A stretch of DNA of 44,065 nt from Rhodospirillaceae bacterium (GCA_022843945.1 JALHMR010000041.1:1-44065); one strand, 5' to 3'. Positions 14,523 to 23,507 are shown, counted from the stretch's first letter. Numbers and translations are program-made. The notes: a model not told the origin generated them from the sequence alone.

Positions 14523-16070
14523 ATGCCGGTCATGCCGCGTTTCGATCGTCGCGAATTTCTGAGCTCCGTTGCCGCCGGCGCGCTGCTGAGCGCGGCGGCG
14601 CCGAGCTTCGCCAACCCCGCGGCGTCGGCGACCCGGCTGCGCATCCAGTATCGCGAGATCGCGGTGAAGGGCCGCAGCAAGCAGGTCTTCGGCCTGCGGC
14701 AGCCGAACGGCACGCACGGCCTGGTGCTCGGTCCGCGCGACCGCTTCCGCGTCGAGCTGATCAACGCGGTGCGCGATCCGCTGCTGATCCATTGGCATGG
14801 CCAGGAGCCGCCGGCCTCCCAGGACGGTGTGCCGGAGTTGTCGCAGAACCCGCTGCCGCCCGGCACCGCCCAGCTCTACGATTTCGCGCCCCGGCCCGGC
14901 ACGCACTGGATGCATTCGCATCTCGGCTTCCAGGAGCAGGACCTGATGGCCGCGCCGCTGATCGTGCGCACCGCCGAGGACGAGCGCGCCGATCTGCAGG
15001 AGGTCGTGGTCATGCTCCACGACTTCACCTTCGAGAGGCCCGAGGCCATCCTGGCCAGGCTTGGCGGACTGACGGGGAGCGATCCGCATGCCGGCCACCA
15101 TGCGGCCGCCGCGGCGCCCACGCCGGCTCCGATGGCCGGCATGGACCAGAGCGCGCACATGATGCCGGGGATGACGCCGCCGGCGGCACCGCCGCCGCCC
15201 CCTGCCGCCGATCCCCATGCCGGTCACGACATGAGCGGCATGGCGATGGACCTCAACGACGTGAACTTCGATGCCTATCTCGCCAACGACCGCACGCTCG
15301 ACGATCCGGAGATCGTGCGTGTCGAGGCCGGCGGGCGGGTCCGACTGCGCCTGATCAACGCCTCGGCCCAGACCAATTTCTTCATCGACACAGGGACGCT
15401 AGACGGCCGGGCGATCGCCGTCGACGGTAATCCCATCCAGCCGGTTGCCGGCCGGCGCTTCCCGCTGGCCATCGCGCAGCGTCTCGATCTGCTCCTCGAC
15501 CTGCCTTCGGGACAGGGCGCCTGGCCCATCCTGGCCCAGCGCGAAGGCGAGAAGGAGCGGACCGGCATCGTCCTGGCCACGGCGCGTGGATTCGTGGCGC
15601 GCATCACGGATCTGGCGGCGGACTCAGCCGGCCCATTGGCGGCCGACGATTTCGAGACGCGGCTGGTGGCCTCCGCACCCCTGGTCCGGCGTGCCGCCGA
15701 CCGGCGTGTCACGGTGAAGCTGACCGGCACGATGAGCCCCTATGCCTGGAGCCTGAGCGGCCACGCCTCGGGCGAAAACCTGCCGATCGACATCGCCTAT
15801 GGCGAGCGGGTCGAGTTCACCGTGCGCAACGACAGCATGATGGCGCACCCCGTCCACCTGCATGGGCATCACTTCCAGGTCACCGGGCTGGAGCGGGAAG
15901 GACGCCAGGCCGGCTTCCGCGGGGCGCTGCGGGACACGGTCCTGGTCGGCCCCCAGGAAACGGTGACCGTCGAGTTCGATGCGCTGAATCCCGGCCGCTG
16001 GGCCTTCCACTGCCACATGCTCTACCACCAGCTTACCGGCATGATGGGCGAAGTGCGGTACGTGGCCTAA
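14523..16070 (+). CDS. Tat-exported multicopper oxidase (CopA/laccase-like)
   Basis: This is a periplasmic copper enzyme of about 515 residues. A twin-arginine signal (RFDRREFLSS plus hydrophobic run) exports it folded. All copper ligand clusters are present: HWHG, HSH, then HPVHLHGHH and HCHMLYH near the C-terminus, where the Cys and downstream Met fit a type 1 site. Between cupredoxin domains 1 and 2 lies an insertion rich in His, Met and Pro (AGHH, AGMDQSAHMMPGM, AGHDMSGMAMD), as in copper-resistance oxidases, probably binding Cu(I). Candidate starts are a TTG at 14502 and ATGs at 14523 and 14532; the last would bring the twin-Arg motif closest to the N-terminus. The gene stands alone. Copper detoxification or phenol oxidation are both possible. 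Confidence 0.9.
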   Translation: MPVMPRFDRREFLSSVAAGALLSAAAPSFANPAASATRLRIQYREIAVKGRSKQVFGLRQPNGTHGLVLGPRDRFRVELINAVRDPLLIHWHGQEPPASQDGVPELSQNPLPPGTAQLYDFAPRPGTHWMHSHLGFQEQDLMAAPLIVRTAEDERADLQEVVVMLHDFTFERPEAILARLGGLTGSDPHAGHHAAAAAPTPAPMAGMDQSAHMMPGMTPPAAPPPPPAADPHAGHDMSGMAMDLNDVNFDAYLANDRTLDDPEIVRVEAGGRVRLRLINASAQTNFFIDTGTLDGRAIAVDGNPIQPVAGRRFPLAIAQRLDLLLDLPSGQGAWPILAQREGEKERTGIVLATARGFVARITDLAADSAGPLAADDFETRLVASAPLVRRAADRRVTVKLTGTMSPYAWSLSGHASGENLPIDIAYGERVEFTVRNDSMMAHPVHLHGHHFQVTGLEREGRQAGFRGALRDTVLVGPQETVTVEFDALNPGRWAFHCHMLYHQLTGMMGEVRYVA

Positions 16071-16157
16071 GCCGCGGTAATATGTAACCATCCGGCTGCC
16101 AAGCGTCTGTTTAGCCAAATTTTTAACTAATTCATGCTAGCTTGGCCGAGGCTGTCG

Positions 16158-17453
16158 ATGAACGATGAGCCCAGCCCTATGCCGAGCCTCGCACCCGCAC
16201 CTCCGGCGACCAGCCGCCAGCGGCAGCGGCTCAACCACGCCGAAATTCACAAGATCATCAAGTCGCACCGGCTCTTCCTGAAGGGCCGGTCGGGGGGCTC
16301 GCGCGCCTTGCTTGCCTTCGCCGACCTGACCGATCTGGCGATGGCCGGCTGCGATCTCTCGGAAGCGGATCTCAGCGGCGCCTGTCTGCGCGGCGCGCAT
16401 CTCTACGACAGCAAGCTCGACCGGGCGACCCTGTTCGGCGCCGATCTGCGCGAGGCGGATCTGCACGGGGCGTCCATGGTCGGCGCCAACCTGCGCGGCG
16501 CGACCCTGCGCGGCGCCAACCTGACGCGGGCCAACCTGTTCAAGGCGGATCTGCGCTCGGGCGCCATTGCCACCAAGGACCTCAAGGGCAACCTGTTCGA
16601 GATGGCGATCGAGGCCGGTCCGGCCCAGCTCGATGGCGCCCGCCTGGTCAACGCCAACCTGACCGATGCCGATATCAGCGACGTGGTCGCCCGGCACACG
16701 GATTTCACCGACGCGATCCTGCGCGGCGCCCGGCTGCTGCGCGCCAACATGCAGAATGCCCGCTTCGCCGGGGCCGATCTCGAGGGCGCGGACCTCTCGG
16801 CGGCCAACATGCGCAACACCGATCTCGACGGCGCGGTCATGATCGGCACCAAGCTCGACCTCACGGATCTCCACGGGGCGTCGCTCAGGCATGTGCTGAC
16901 CGACAAGCCGGCCGGCAAGACGGTCGACAAGCTCGAGGCTTCGTTCGAGGACGTGCTCAGCCGGCACGAGCGCTGGGTGGTGAGCGACGGCGCCGAGGGC
17001 CAGCCGGCCGATCTCAGCGGCTTCGACCTGCGCGGTGTGACCTTTCCGCCGGCAGCCAACCTTGCGGCGCTGGTGGCCGAGAACGCCGTGTTCTACGGGC
17101 TGGAGCTCGAAGGCGTGAAGCTCCAGGGCGCGCGGCTCAACGGCGCGGATTTCCGGAACTGCCGGCTCAGCAGCGCCGATCTGCGCGGCGTGCAGATGCG
17201 CGGTGCGCTGCTGAACCGCTCCGATCTGCGCGATGCGAATTTCGAGCCGCTGATCACCGAGGCCGGCAAGCACTACCCGGCCAATCTCGAAGGCGCCCAG
17301 ATCCGCTGCGCCGACCTGCGCGCCGCCAAGCTGCGCGAGGCGATTTTGCGCAATGCCGACTTGTCGGAAACGGAAATCGCGCTTGCCGATGCACGCGATG
17401 CGGTAACCGAGGGGATGCGCATGTCCCCCAAGCGTTCTGCCGTAAAAGACTGA
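16158..17453 (+). CDS. Pentapeptide-repeat protein
   Basis: This 431-residue protein consists mainly of A(D/N)Lxx repeats that build a right-handed quadrilateral beta-helix. The repeats come in two blocks (about residues 55-245 and 280-420). Each is introduced by a similar leader: IHKIIKSHRLFLKG plus GGSRA before the first, and LSRHERWVVSDGAEGQPADLSGFDL before the second, both with a His, an aromatic residue and a Gly-x-x-Gly-x-(R/P)-A pattern. The first 25 residues are Pro-rich and probably disordered. There is no signal peptide. Start 16158 has CCGAGG eight bases upstream; an in-frame ATG at 16134 lacks one. It converges on the cyclase-like gene four bases away. Function is unknown: pentapeptide proteins range from gyrase protection to scaffolds, and nothing here decides. 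Confidence 0.85.
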   Translation: MNDEPSPMPSLAPAPPATSRQRQRLNHAEIHKIIKSHRLFLKGRSGGSRALLAFADLTDLAMAGCDLSEADLSGACLRGAHLYDSKLDRATLFGADLREADLHGASMVGANLRGATLRGANLTRANLFKADLRSGAIATKDLKGNLFEMAIEAGPAQLDGARLVNANLTDADISDVVARHTDFTDAILRGARLLRANMQNARFAGADLEGADLSAANMRNTDLDGAVMIGTKLDLTDLHGASLRHVLTDKPAGKTVDKLEASFEDVLSRHERWVVSDGAEGQPADLSGFDLRGVTFPPAANLAALVAENAVFYGLELEGVKLQGARLNGADFRNCRLSSADLRGVQMRGALLNRSDLRDANFEPLITEAGKHYPANLEGAQIRCADLRAAKLREAILRNADLSETEIALADARDAVTEGMRMSPKRSAVKD

Positions 17454-17457
17454 TCCG

Positions 17458-18639
17458 CTAGGCGCTGACGGCTTCGGCCGCGTGTGCCGCTTTGGGCTTG
17501 GCGAAGGGCATGGTGTAGGGGCTGGCCGCCGCCTTGAACTCTGCCACATCGGCCGCGCGCAGCCCGATCTCGATCGCTGTGCCTTCGCCGCCCGCCAGCT
17601 TGGCGCGCAGGTTGAAGGCCTCGTGCCGATACCCGTGCTTGTCCTCGACCGCGTATTTGAGAATGTCGTGGCGCTGGCCGGCGACCGTGCCGCCGGTGAC
17701 CAGCGAGCGGAGCCCGTCGATCGCGTATTCCTCGATCGCCGCGCCGTTCAGCCGGGCGAGCAGTGCCTCGGCACGGGCCACGAACAGGACGGCATCGAGA
17801 GAGGCGGAGCCTTCCGTTTCGCCGGGCCGCTCGAAGTTGCCCAGCAGCACCTGGCCGGACAGCGCCTTGGAGAGCATGCGCGCGAGGGTGATGCTGACCT
17901 GTCCGGTCGCGTACTCGAAGGTGCGCGGCTTGTTGCCTTCGACCTGGTGATAGGAATAGTGCGAGCCGACGGTGAAGCCGGAGCGCAGCCGGGGCACGAT
18001 GCCGCGGCTATCGACCATCATCCGCTGGGCGACCTCGTTGGCCGAGAGGATGAGCAGCAGGGCGGCATAGGCGCGCAGGTCGGCCTGCAGTCCTTCCTTG
18101 CGGTTCCACAGGTAGAGAGCGCCGTCACCGGCCGTCGAGCGGGCGAGCTCCACCGGCATGCCGGCGTTGGCCAGGATCTCGGAGGCGGTGCTGATGCTGT
18201 GCTCGAGCGAGACGAACTGCGCCACCTGCTCGACCGGCGAGGCGCTCGCGAAATCGGCGATCTCGAACAGCATGACCGCGCGATGCGGCGTGCGGACGAT
18301 CGAATAGCGGCGCACGATGCTGTCGATGGCCTCGGGCAGGACGTCGCCGCTCAGCGTGTTGGTGCCGATCTTGAAGGGGACGGGGAGGCGCAGGACCCGG
18401 GCCTGCACCACCTTGCAGGCCCGCGCGAAGGTGCGGCGGTCCATCAGGCGGGGGCCGTGCAGCAGACGCGGGTTTTCGGTGGCATGGCCCAGCATGCGGG
18501 CGCATGAGGCGAAGGCGACGCGAATTTCACCGTCATCGGCCGTCCAGCCAATGACCATGTTCTTGCCGAGATCCCACAGATTGTGGACGGCAATGTCGAT
18601 CTCCAGCAACCCTTCGCGGACCTGGCCCAAGCCGGTCAT
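17458..18639 (-). CDS. Class III nucleotidyl cyclase-like protein, possibly degenerate
   Basis: This is a 393-residue soluble protein. A central region (residues 115-275) follows the class III cyclase order: AVMLFEIADF (124-130) at the first metal site, ARSTAGDGALYLWN with D172 at the second, GFTVGSHYSYHQVEG as the 'GIHxG' strand, and FEYATGQVSITLARM (R254) followed by LSGQVLLG as the 'VNxAAR...GQIL' part. Deviations are E126 in place of the usual first Asp and no Asn four residues before R254. Activity, if any, is unproven. The N-terminal 110 residues are unassigned. It is transcribed divergently from a Crp-family regulator with a TGTGC-N6-GCACA palindrome between them, consistent with a cyclic-nucleotide theme. 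The call rests on pattern order only, so an unrelated fold remains possible. Confidence 0.55.
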   Translation of the reverse strand: MTGLGQVREGLLEIDIAVHNLWDLGKNMVIGWTADDGEIRVAFASCARMLGHATENPRLLHGPRLMDRRTFARACKVVQARVLRLPVPFKIGTNTLSGDVLPEAIDSIVRRYSIVRTPHRAVMLFEIADFASASPVEQVAQFVSLEHSISTASEILANAGMPVELARSTAGDGALYLWNRKEGLQADLRAYAALLLILSANEVAQRMMVDSRGIVPRLRSGFTVGSHYSYHQVEGNKPRTFEYATGQVSITLARMLSKALSGQVLLGNFERPGETEGSASLDAVLFVARAEALLARLNGAAIEEYAIDGLRSLVTGGTVAGQRHDILKYAVEDKHGYRHEAFNLRAKLAGGEGTAIEIGLRAADVAEFKAAASPYTMPFAKPKAAHAAEAVSA

Positions 18640-18765
18640 GGGTAAAAGCCTTCCTCGACAGCCAAGTTCACGTTATCGCTCAACAGTATAACCGGCAATC
18701 GTTACTTGCGGTTGAAAGCGACTCCACGCCTTTGGGGTATTCTCCGGCCGGGGGAATCGACGGTC

Positions 18766-18781
18766 TGTGCGCGTTCGCACA
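18766..18781. promoter_or_regulatory. CRP-like operator TGTGC-N6-GCACA
   Basis: TGTGCG (18766-18771), four bases, then CGCACA (18776-18781) is a perfect inverted repeat. It has the geometry of the CRP site TGTGA-N6-TCACA with the inner pair changed. It lies 69 bases before the Crp-family start and 127 before the cyclase-like start, so it could control both. Confidence 0.5.
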
Positions 18782-18849
18782 AAGGTGACGGGGCCCCCGA
18801 ATTTAGGCACACTTGCCGTGGGTTAAGGGGCTTTAGGCCGGCGGGGGAA

Positions 18850-19551
18850 ATGGCTGCCATCGACCGCCAGGGATCCCTGGCAAAGATCGAGGTTCTTCAG
18901 GGGCTTACGCCTTCTGAATACACCGCCCTCGCGGCCAAGTGCCGTTGGCGCTTCTATCCCAAGGGCCAGCAGATCATCGAGCAGGATAGCGGCAGCGCCG
19001 ATGTCTTCTTCGTCGCCCAGGGCCAGGTCCGGGCGACGATCTACGCGGTCAACGGCCGCGAGGTCACCTTTCGCGACCTGGCCGACGGGACGAGCTTCGG
19101 CGAGCTGGCGGCGGTCGACGGCCGCTCCCGTTCGACCAGCGTCGTCGCCATGGCCGACACCTGGCTCGCCTCGCTCAGCCGCGACCAGTTCAAGCAGACC
19201 CTGCGCGCGCACCCGGTGTTCGTGGACAACGTGCTCAACCGGCTGGTCGGCCTGGTCCGCAACCTGACGGAACGCATCGTCGAGTACAGCACGCTCGGCG
19301 TGCGCAACCGCATCCAGGCGGAGCTGCTGCGCATGGCGCGCGAGAAGGGCGTGAAGGGCAACCGCGCCGTCATCGCGCCCTCGCCCAAGCACGCCGATAT
19401 CGCCAGCCGCGTGAGCACCAACCGCGAGGAGGTGACGCGCGAGTTCGGTCATCTGTCGCGCGAGAAGATCCTCGAGCGCCGGCGCGGTGAGCTGGCGATC
19501 CTCGACGTGCAGCGCCTGGCCGATATGGTCGACAAAGTTCGCGAACAATAG
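18850..19551 (+). CDS. Crp/Fnr family transcription regulator
   Basis: This is a 233-residue regulator. The N-terminal cyclic-nucleotide-binding barrel contains the phosphate-binding cassette FGELAAVDGRSRSTSV, with E85 and R94 in the positions that bind ribose and cyclic phosphate in CRP. No Fnr-type cysteine cluster is seen, so a cAMP or cGMP ligand is more likely than iron-sulfur. A dimerisation helix (LNRLVGLVRNLTERIVEYSTLGVRNRI) leads to the winged helix with recognition region PKHADIASRVSTNREEVTREFGHL. The ATG at 18850 starts the protein at the usual point before the barrel; upstream in-frame sequence does not resemble the family. It is divergent from the cyclase-like gene, with a CRP-like palindrome 69 bases upstream, which suggests autoregulation. 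Confidence 0.9.
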   Translation: MAAIDRQGSLAKIEVLQGLTPSEYTALAAKCRWRFYPKGQQIIEQDSGSADVFFVAQGQVRATIYAVNGREVTFRDLADGTSFGELAAVDGRSRSTSVVAMADTWLASLSRDQFKQTLRAHPVFVDNVLNRLVGLVRNLTERIVEYSTLGVRNRIQAELLRMAREKGVKGNRAVIAPSPKHADIASRVSTNREEVTREFGHLSREKILERRRGELAILDVQRLADMVDKVREQ

Positions 19552-19562
19552 AAAAGACGCTG

Positions 19563-20918
19563 GTGGGAGACCGCTTCGTCGGCATCACCGTGATGCCGGA
19601 ATTCATCCAGACGGAGACCGTCAACGGCCTGCTCGACAATATCGAGCGCCGCACGCGCGCGACGGCGGTCGCCACGTCGCCCTATGTCATGGAGCCGGCC
19701 GGCGAAAGCACCGGCGGCCGCGAGCCGCCGATCGATGCCGGCGCCGGCAGCGTGCGGCTGCTCGACCGGCCGCTCTGGGGAAAGCGCGAGCTCTTCGTGC
19801 GCACCGCGCCCAGCTTCGCGCCGGATCCGGGCCGCTACGCCGGCTTGCGTTACCAGCCCTCGGCGCCCACGGCGCTGACCGCGTCACAGGGACCGCTGGT
19901 GGCGCAGTTCGTCGCCGAGGCCAAGCGGCGCGGCCTCAAGGTCTATTTCCAGGTGCAGGCCGCGATCCCGCCGGGCTACCGCGTGCAGTTCGGCGGGCCG
20001 CAGGACGACGATGCGCCGCGCCTGCCGGACGGCAGCGTGCCGCCGCGCCGGGTCGACAAGAACGGCAGCCTCGCCAGCCCGCATATCCTCGATTACGGCG
20101 CGGCCCTGCTTGGCGATCTTGCCGCCGCCTATCCGCAGATCGACGGCTTTCGCATCGACTGGCCGGAGTATCCGCCCTACACGCTCGATGACTGGTTCCT
20201 CGATTTCTCGTCTCACGCCAAGGCGGTGGCCACGCGCCTGAATATCGACGCCGGGCGTCTGCAGGGCGATGCCCTGGCGCTCCGGCGGCGGCTGCACGAG
20301 GGGGACATCGCGCCGCTCGCGGGCCTGTTCGACAACCCGGTGATGCGCCAGCTTCACACCCTCAAGGCGGCCCTGGTCGAGGCGCTGCTGGCCCGTTATC
20401 GCGCGGCGCTCGACAGCGCCGGCGCGCGCGACAAGGAGCTGATGCCCAATGCCTTCCCGCCGCCCTGGTCGCGCCTCTCGGGCTTCGACTACGGCCGCGC
20501 GGCGGCGCATTCGTCCAGCATCTCGGTGAAGCTCTACACGATGCATTGGCCGATGATGGTGCATTTCGCCGCCGAGGTGATGCGCGGCTCCAAGAATCGC
20601 GCGGCGCAGCAGATGGCCATGCTGCTGGATATCGTCGACAGCGAGCCGCTGGGCACCCTGAAGGACTGGCGCTACCCGGAACCGGATGAGCCGCACCCTG
20701 TCTCTCTCGGGTCGCAGAAGCGCAAGATCGCCACGGCGCGGCGCGAGGCCGGGAACACGCCGGTAAATGCGCTGGCGCACAGCTACGGGCCGGTGGATGA
20801 TTTCCGCCAGCGCCTGAAAGCGGCCTGGGACGCCTCGGACGGGCGCGTCTGGATCAACCGCTACGGTTATCTCAGCGACGCAAAACTGGATGTCATCGGC
20901 GACGTGACCTCCCCATGA
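19563..20918 (+). CDS. Putative TIM-barrel glycoside-hydrolase-like protein
   Basis: This is a 451-residue cytoplasmic protein of no firmly recognised family. Its central part looks like a glycosidase-type barrel: FVAEAKRRGLKVYFQVQAAIPPGY as a beta-alpha unit followed by a strand with acidic residues, IDGFRIDWPEYPPYTLDDW, similar to putative family-10-like glycosyl hydrolases. There is no signal peptide. The GTG at 19563 is taken as start although its ribosome site is poor; it lies 11 bases after the Crp-family stop. Seven bases after its own stop begins a sulfatase, followed by sugar-acid genes, so it is probably the first gene of a catabolic operon, perhaps under the upstream regulator. The carbohydrate role is inference from fold-like pattern and context. 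Confidence 0.6.
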   Translation: MGDRFVGITVMPEFIQTETVNGLLDNIERRTRATAVATSPYVMEPAGESTGGREPPIDAGAGSVRLLDRPLWGKRELFVRTAPSFAPDPGRYAGLRYQPSAPTALTASQGPLVAQFVAEAKRRGLKVYFQVQAAIPPGYRVQFGGPQDDDAPRLPDGSVPPRRVDKNGSLASPHILDYGAALLGDLAAAYPQIDGFRIDWPEYPPYTLDDWFLDFSSHAKAVATRLNIDAGRLQGDALALRRRLHEGDIAPLAGLFDNPVMRQLHTLKAALVEALLARYRAALDSAGARDKELMPNAFPPPWSRLSGFDYGRAAAHSSSISVKLYTMHWPMMVHFAAEVMRGSKNRAAQQMAMLLDIVDSEPLGTLKDWRYPEPDEPHPVSLGSQKRKIATARREAGNTPVNALAHSYGPVDDFRQRLKAAWDASDGRVWINRYGYLSDAKLDVIGDVTSP

Positions 20919-20925
20919 GGATGCC

Positions 20926-22410
20926 ATGAGCGACCGGCCCAACCTGCTTTTCATCTTCTCCGACCAGCATGCGCGGCCTGTCGCGGGGTTCTCGGGCGAC
21001 AGGCTCGGCGTCACGCCCAATCTGGACCGGCTGGCGACCCAGGGCGTGGTCTTCGACAATGCCTACTGCCCGTCGCCGATCTGCGTGCCGTCGCGCATGT
21101 CGATGCTCACCACCCGGCACCCTTACGCCCAGGATTGCTGGACCAACGATGATTTCCTGGCCTCGGACCGGCCGACCATGGCGCACGCCCTGGGCGCCGC
21201 CGGCTATCGGCCCGCGCTGGTCGGCCGGCTGCACGCGCTGGGGCCGGACCAGCTTCACGGCTACGTCGAGCGCGAAGTCGGCGACCACAGCCCCAACTGG
21301 ATCGGTATCCCGCGCCACGATATGGGCGTGCTGACCAACACCAACGAGCCGGAGCGCGTGAGCCTCGATCGCGCCGGGCCGGGCCGCAGCGTCTACGAGC
21401 TCAAGGATCGCGATGTCGGGGCGGCGGCGGTCCAGTGGCTGGAACGCGCGGCGGCGCGGCGGCGGAGCGGCGACACGGCGCCGTTCGCGCTGACGGTCGG
21501 GCTGATGCTGCCGCACGCGCCCTATGTCGCGGCGCCCGCGGACTACGCGCGCTTCGCCGGGCGGGTCGGGCCGGCGCGCGTGAAGCGGCCGGACAAGGAC
21601 CACCCCTGGATCGGCTGGTGGCGCGACAACCGGCGCCTCCTCGACGTGCCGGAAAGCGATGCGATCAGGGCCCGTACGGCCTACTACGCCCTGACCTGGC
21701 GCATGGACGCGCTGATCGGCAGCATCCTGCAGACGCTGGAAGCGACCGGCCTCGACCGCAATACGCTGATCGTCTACGCCTCCGACCACGGCGACCACAT
21801 CGGCGAGCGCGGCCTGTGGTGGAAGCACACCTTCTACGATGAGGCGGTCAAGGTGCCGATGATCCTGTCGTGGCCCGGCCGCCTGCCGCAGGGCGAGCGG
21901 CGGCAGCAGGTCGTCAATCTCGTCGACCTGACCGCGACCATGCTCGAGGCGCTCGGCGCGCCGGCGCTGCCCAACGGGCAGGGACGCAGCTTCCTCGACG
22001 TGGCGCGCAGCCGCTCGGCGCGCTGGGTCGACGAGACCTACGCCGAATACTGCACCGACGAGGTGCCGCCCTGGACCGGCGGCATGGCGGTGCGCCAGCG
22101 TATGATCCGCTGCGGTCGCTGGAAGCTCGTCTACTATCACGGCTATCCGCCGCAGCTTTTCGATCTCGACAGCGATCCCGACGAAAGCCGCGATCTGGCC
22201 GGCGATCCCGCACAGGCAGAGATCCGCGAGACCCTGCTCGGCCGGGTGCTCGCCGACTGGGACCCCGAGGAGATCGACCGGCGCATGCGCCAGCGCCGCC
22301 GGGACAAGGACGTGCTCGGGGCCTGGGCGCGGGCGACGCAGCCGCAGAGCGCCTACCTTTGGCCGGTGCGGGCGGCCGACAACCGGCTGGAAGGCCGGGC
22401 TGCCGAATGA
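20926..22410 (+). CDS. Type I sulfatase
   Basis: This is a 494-residue arylsulfatase-superfamily hydrolase removing sulfate esters. PICVPSRMSMLTTR holds C53 in the C-x-P-S-R motif, the residue converted to formylglycine. Metal ligands are visible in IFSDQ (D13) and YASDHGDHIGERGLWWKHTFYDEAVKVPMI. There is no signal peptide, so it acts in the cytoplasm on an imported substrate. GAGGATGCC precedes the ATG. It overlaps the following enolase-superfamily gene by ATGA, so desulfation and dehydration of the same compound are probably sequential. A truncated second sulfatase is found 8 kb downstream. The substrate cannot be read from the sequence; the C-terminal region (DLDSDPDESRDLAGDP) is the common one. 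Confidence 0.93.
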   Translation: MSDRPNLLFIFSDQHARPVAGFSGDRLGVTPNLDRLATQGVVFDNAYCPSPICVPSRMSMLTTRHPYAQDCWTNDDFLASDRPTMAHALGAAGYRPALVGRLHALGPDQLHGYVEREVGDHSPNWIGIPRHDMGVLTNTNEPERVSLDRAGPGRSVYELKDRDVGAAAVQWLERAAARRRSGDTAPFALTVGLMLPHAPYVAAPADYARFAGRVGPARVKRPDKDHPWIGWWRDNRRLLDVPESDAIRARTAYYALTWRMDALIGSILQTLEATGLDRNTLIVYASDHGDHIGERGLWWKHTFYDEAVKVPMILSWPGRLPQGERRQQVVNLVDLTATMLEALGAPALPNGQGRSFLDVARSRSARWVDETYAEYCTDEVPPWTGGMAVRQRMIRCGRWKLVYYHGYPPQLFDLDSDPDESRDLAGDPAQAEIRETLLGRVLADWDPEEIDRRMRQRRRDKDVLGAWARATQPQSAYLWPVRAADNRLEGRAAE

Positions 22411-23507
22411 AGATCAAGGATATCCGCACGCGGGTCCTGACGAAGGCGCTCGACGGCAGGCAGCGCAACCCGCGCTTTCGCTGGACCGAGAAGAACACGC
22501 TGCTGGTCTTCGTCGAGGGCGAGGATGGGACGCTCGGGGTGGGCGAGGCGTGGTGCGACGGCGGCCCGACCGGTTCACTGGCCTCGTTCATCAATGACGA
22601 TATCAGGCCCGCCCTGGTCGGGCGCGACGCCGACACGATCGAGCGGTTCTGGTCCGAAGCGCTGGGCCGCTCCTTGGTCAGCACAAGGCGGAGCCAGACC
22701 TGGGCGGCGCTGAGCGCCATCGACATCGCGCTCTGGGATCTCAAGGGCAAGCGCGTCGGCCAGCCGATCTGGCGGCTGATGGGCGGCGCCGGCAGACCGG
22801 CGCTGCCCTATGCCAGCGCCGGTCTCTATGTCGACGGCCAGACCCCCGAGGCCTTCGGCGAGGAATACGCCGCCTACACGCGAAAAGGTTTCCGTGCGGT
22901 CAAGATCAAGGTCGGCGGCGCGTCGCTTGGTGTCGACGTTGCCCGGGTCGCGGCGTTGCGCAGGGCGATGGGCCCGGAGCCCAGGCTGATGGTGGACGCC
23001 GTATCGGCCTACACGGTGCCGCAGGCGGTCGCCTTTGCCCGCGCGGCGTTCTCCCATGACCTCTACTGGTTCGAGCAGCCGGTGGATATCGCCGACGTCG
23101 AAGGTCAGGCCAAGGTTCATGCCGAGGGTCGCATCCCGGTGACCGGCAACGAGAACGAGTACAGCCTCGTCACCTACCGGCGTCTCCTGGCGATGGACGC
23201 GGTCCATTTCGTGCAGTTCGACCTCAGCGTTTCTGGCGGCTTCACCTTCGGGCGCAAGATTGCCGCTTTGGCGGAGGCCTATTTCCGGCCGGTCACGCTG
23301 CACCACTCCAACTCGATCGTGCTGATGGCGGCCAACCTGCATTTTGCCGCCACGGTGCCGAATTGCGATTCGATCGAATTCCACGTGCTCCACCAGGGCC
23401 TGTTCGAGCGGGCGCCGAAGGGCTTTCTGGCCCTGGACGAGGATGGCCATATCGCCCCGCCGGAGGGGCCAGGGCTCGGCATCGACCTGTCGGACCTGGC
23501 GCCTTGA
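22407..23507 (+). CDS. Enolase-superfamily sugar-acid dehydratase-like protein (mandelate racemase/MLE family)
   Basis: This is a 366-residue barrel enzyme. Catalytic pieces are complete: VKIKVGG (Lys-x-Lys base), MVDAVSAY (first metal Asp), WFEQPV and TGNENEYS (second and third metal ligands) and TLHHSNS (His acid/base at the barrel end). The N-terminal capping domain starts at residue 1. Such enzymes remove a proton alpha to a carboxylate, most often dehydrating sugar acids. The start ATG overlaps the sulfatase stop (ATGA). With the sulfatase before it and Bug-type binding proteins after, a sulfated or free sugar acid is the likely substrate, but this is inferred. A second family member with a different lysine motif lies at 29045. 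Confidence 0.9.
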   Translation: MKIKDIRTRVLTKALDGRQRNPRFRWTEKNTLLVFVEGEDGTLGVGEAWCDGGPTGSLASFINDDIRPALVGRDADTIERFWSEALGRSLVSTRRSQTWAALSAIDIALWDLKGKRVGQPIWRLMGGAGRPALPYASAGLYVDGQTPEAFGEEYAAYTRKGFRAVKIKVGGASLGVDVARVAALRRAMGPEPRLMVDAVSAYTVPQAVAFARAAFSHDLYWFEQPVDIADVEGQAKVHAEGRIPVTGNENEYSLVTYRRLLAMDAVHFVQFDLSVSGGFTFGRKIAALAEAYFRPVTLHHSNSIVLMAANLHFAATVPNCDSIEFHVLHQGLFERAPKGFLALDEDGHIAPPEGPGLGIDLSDLAP

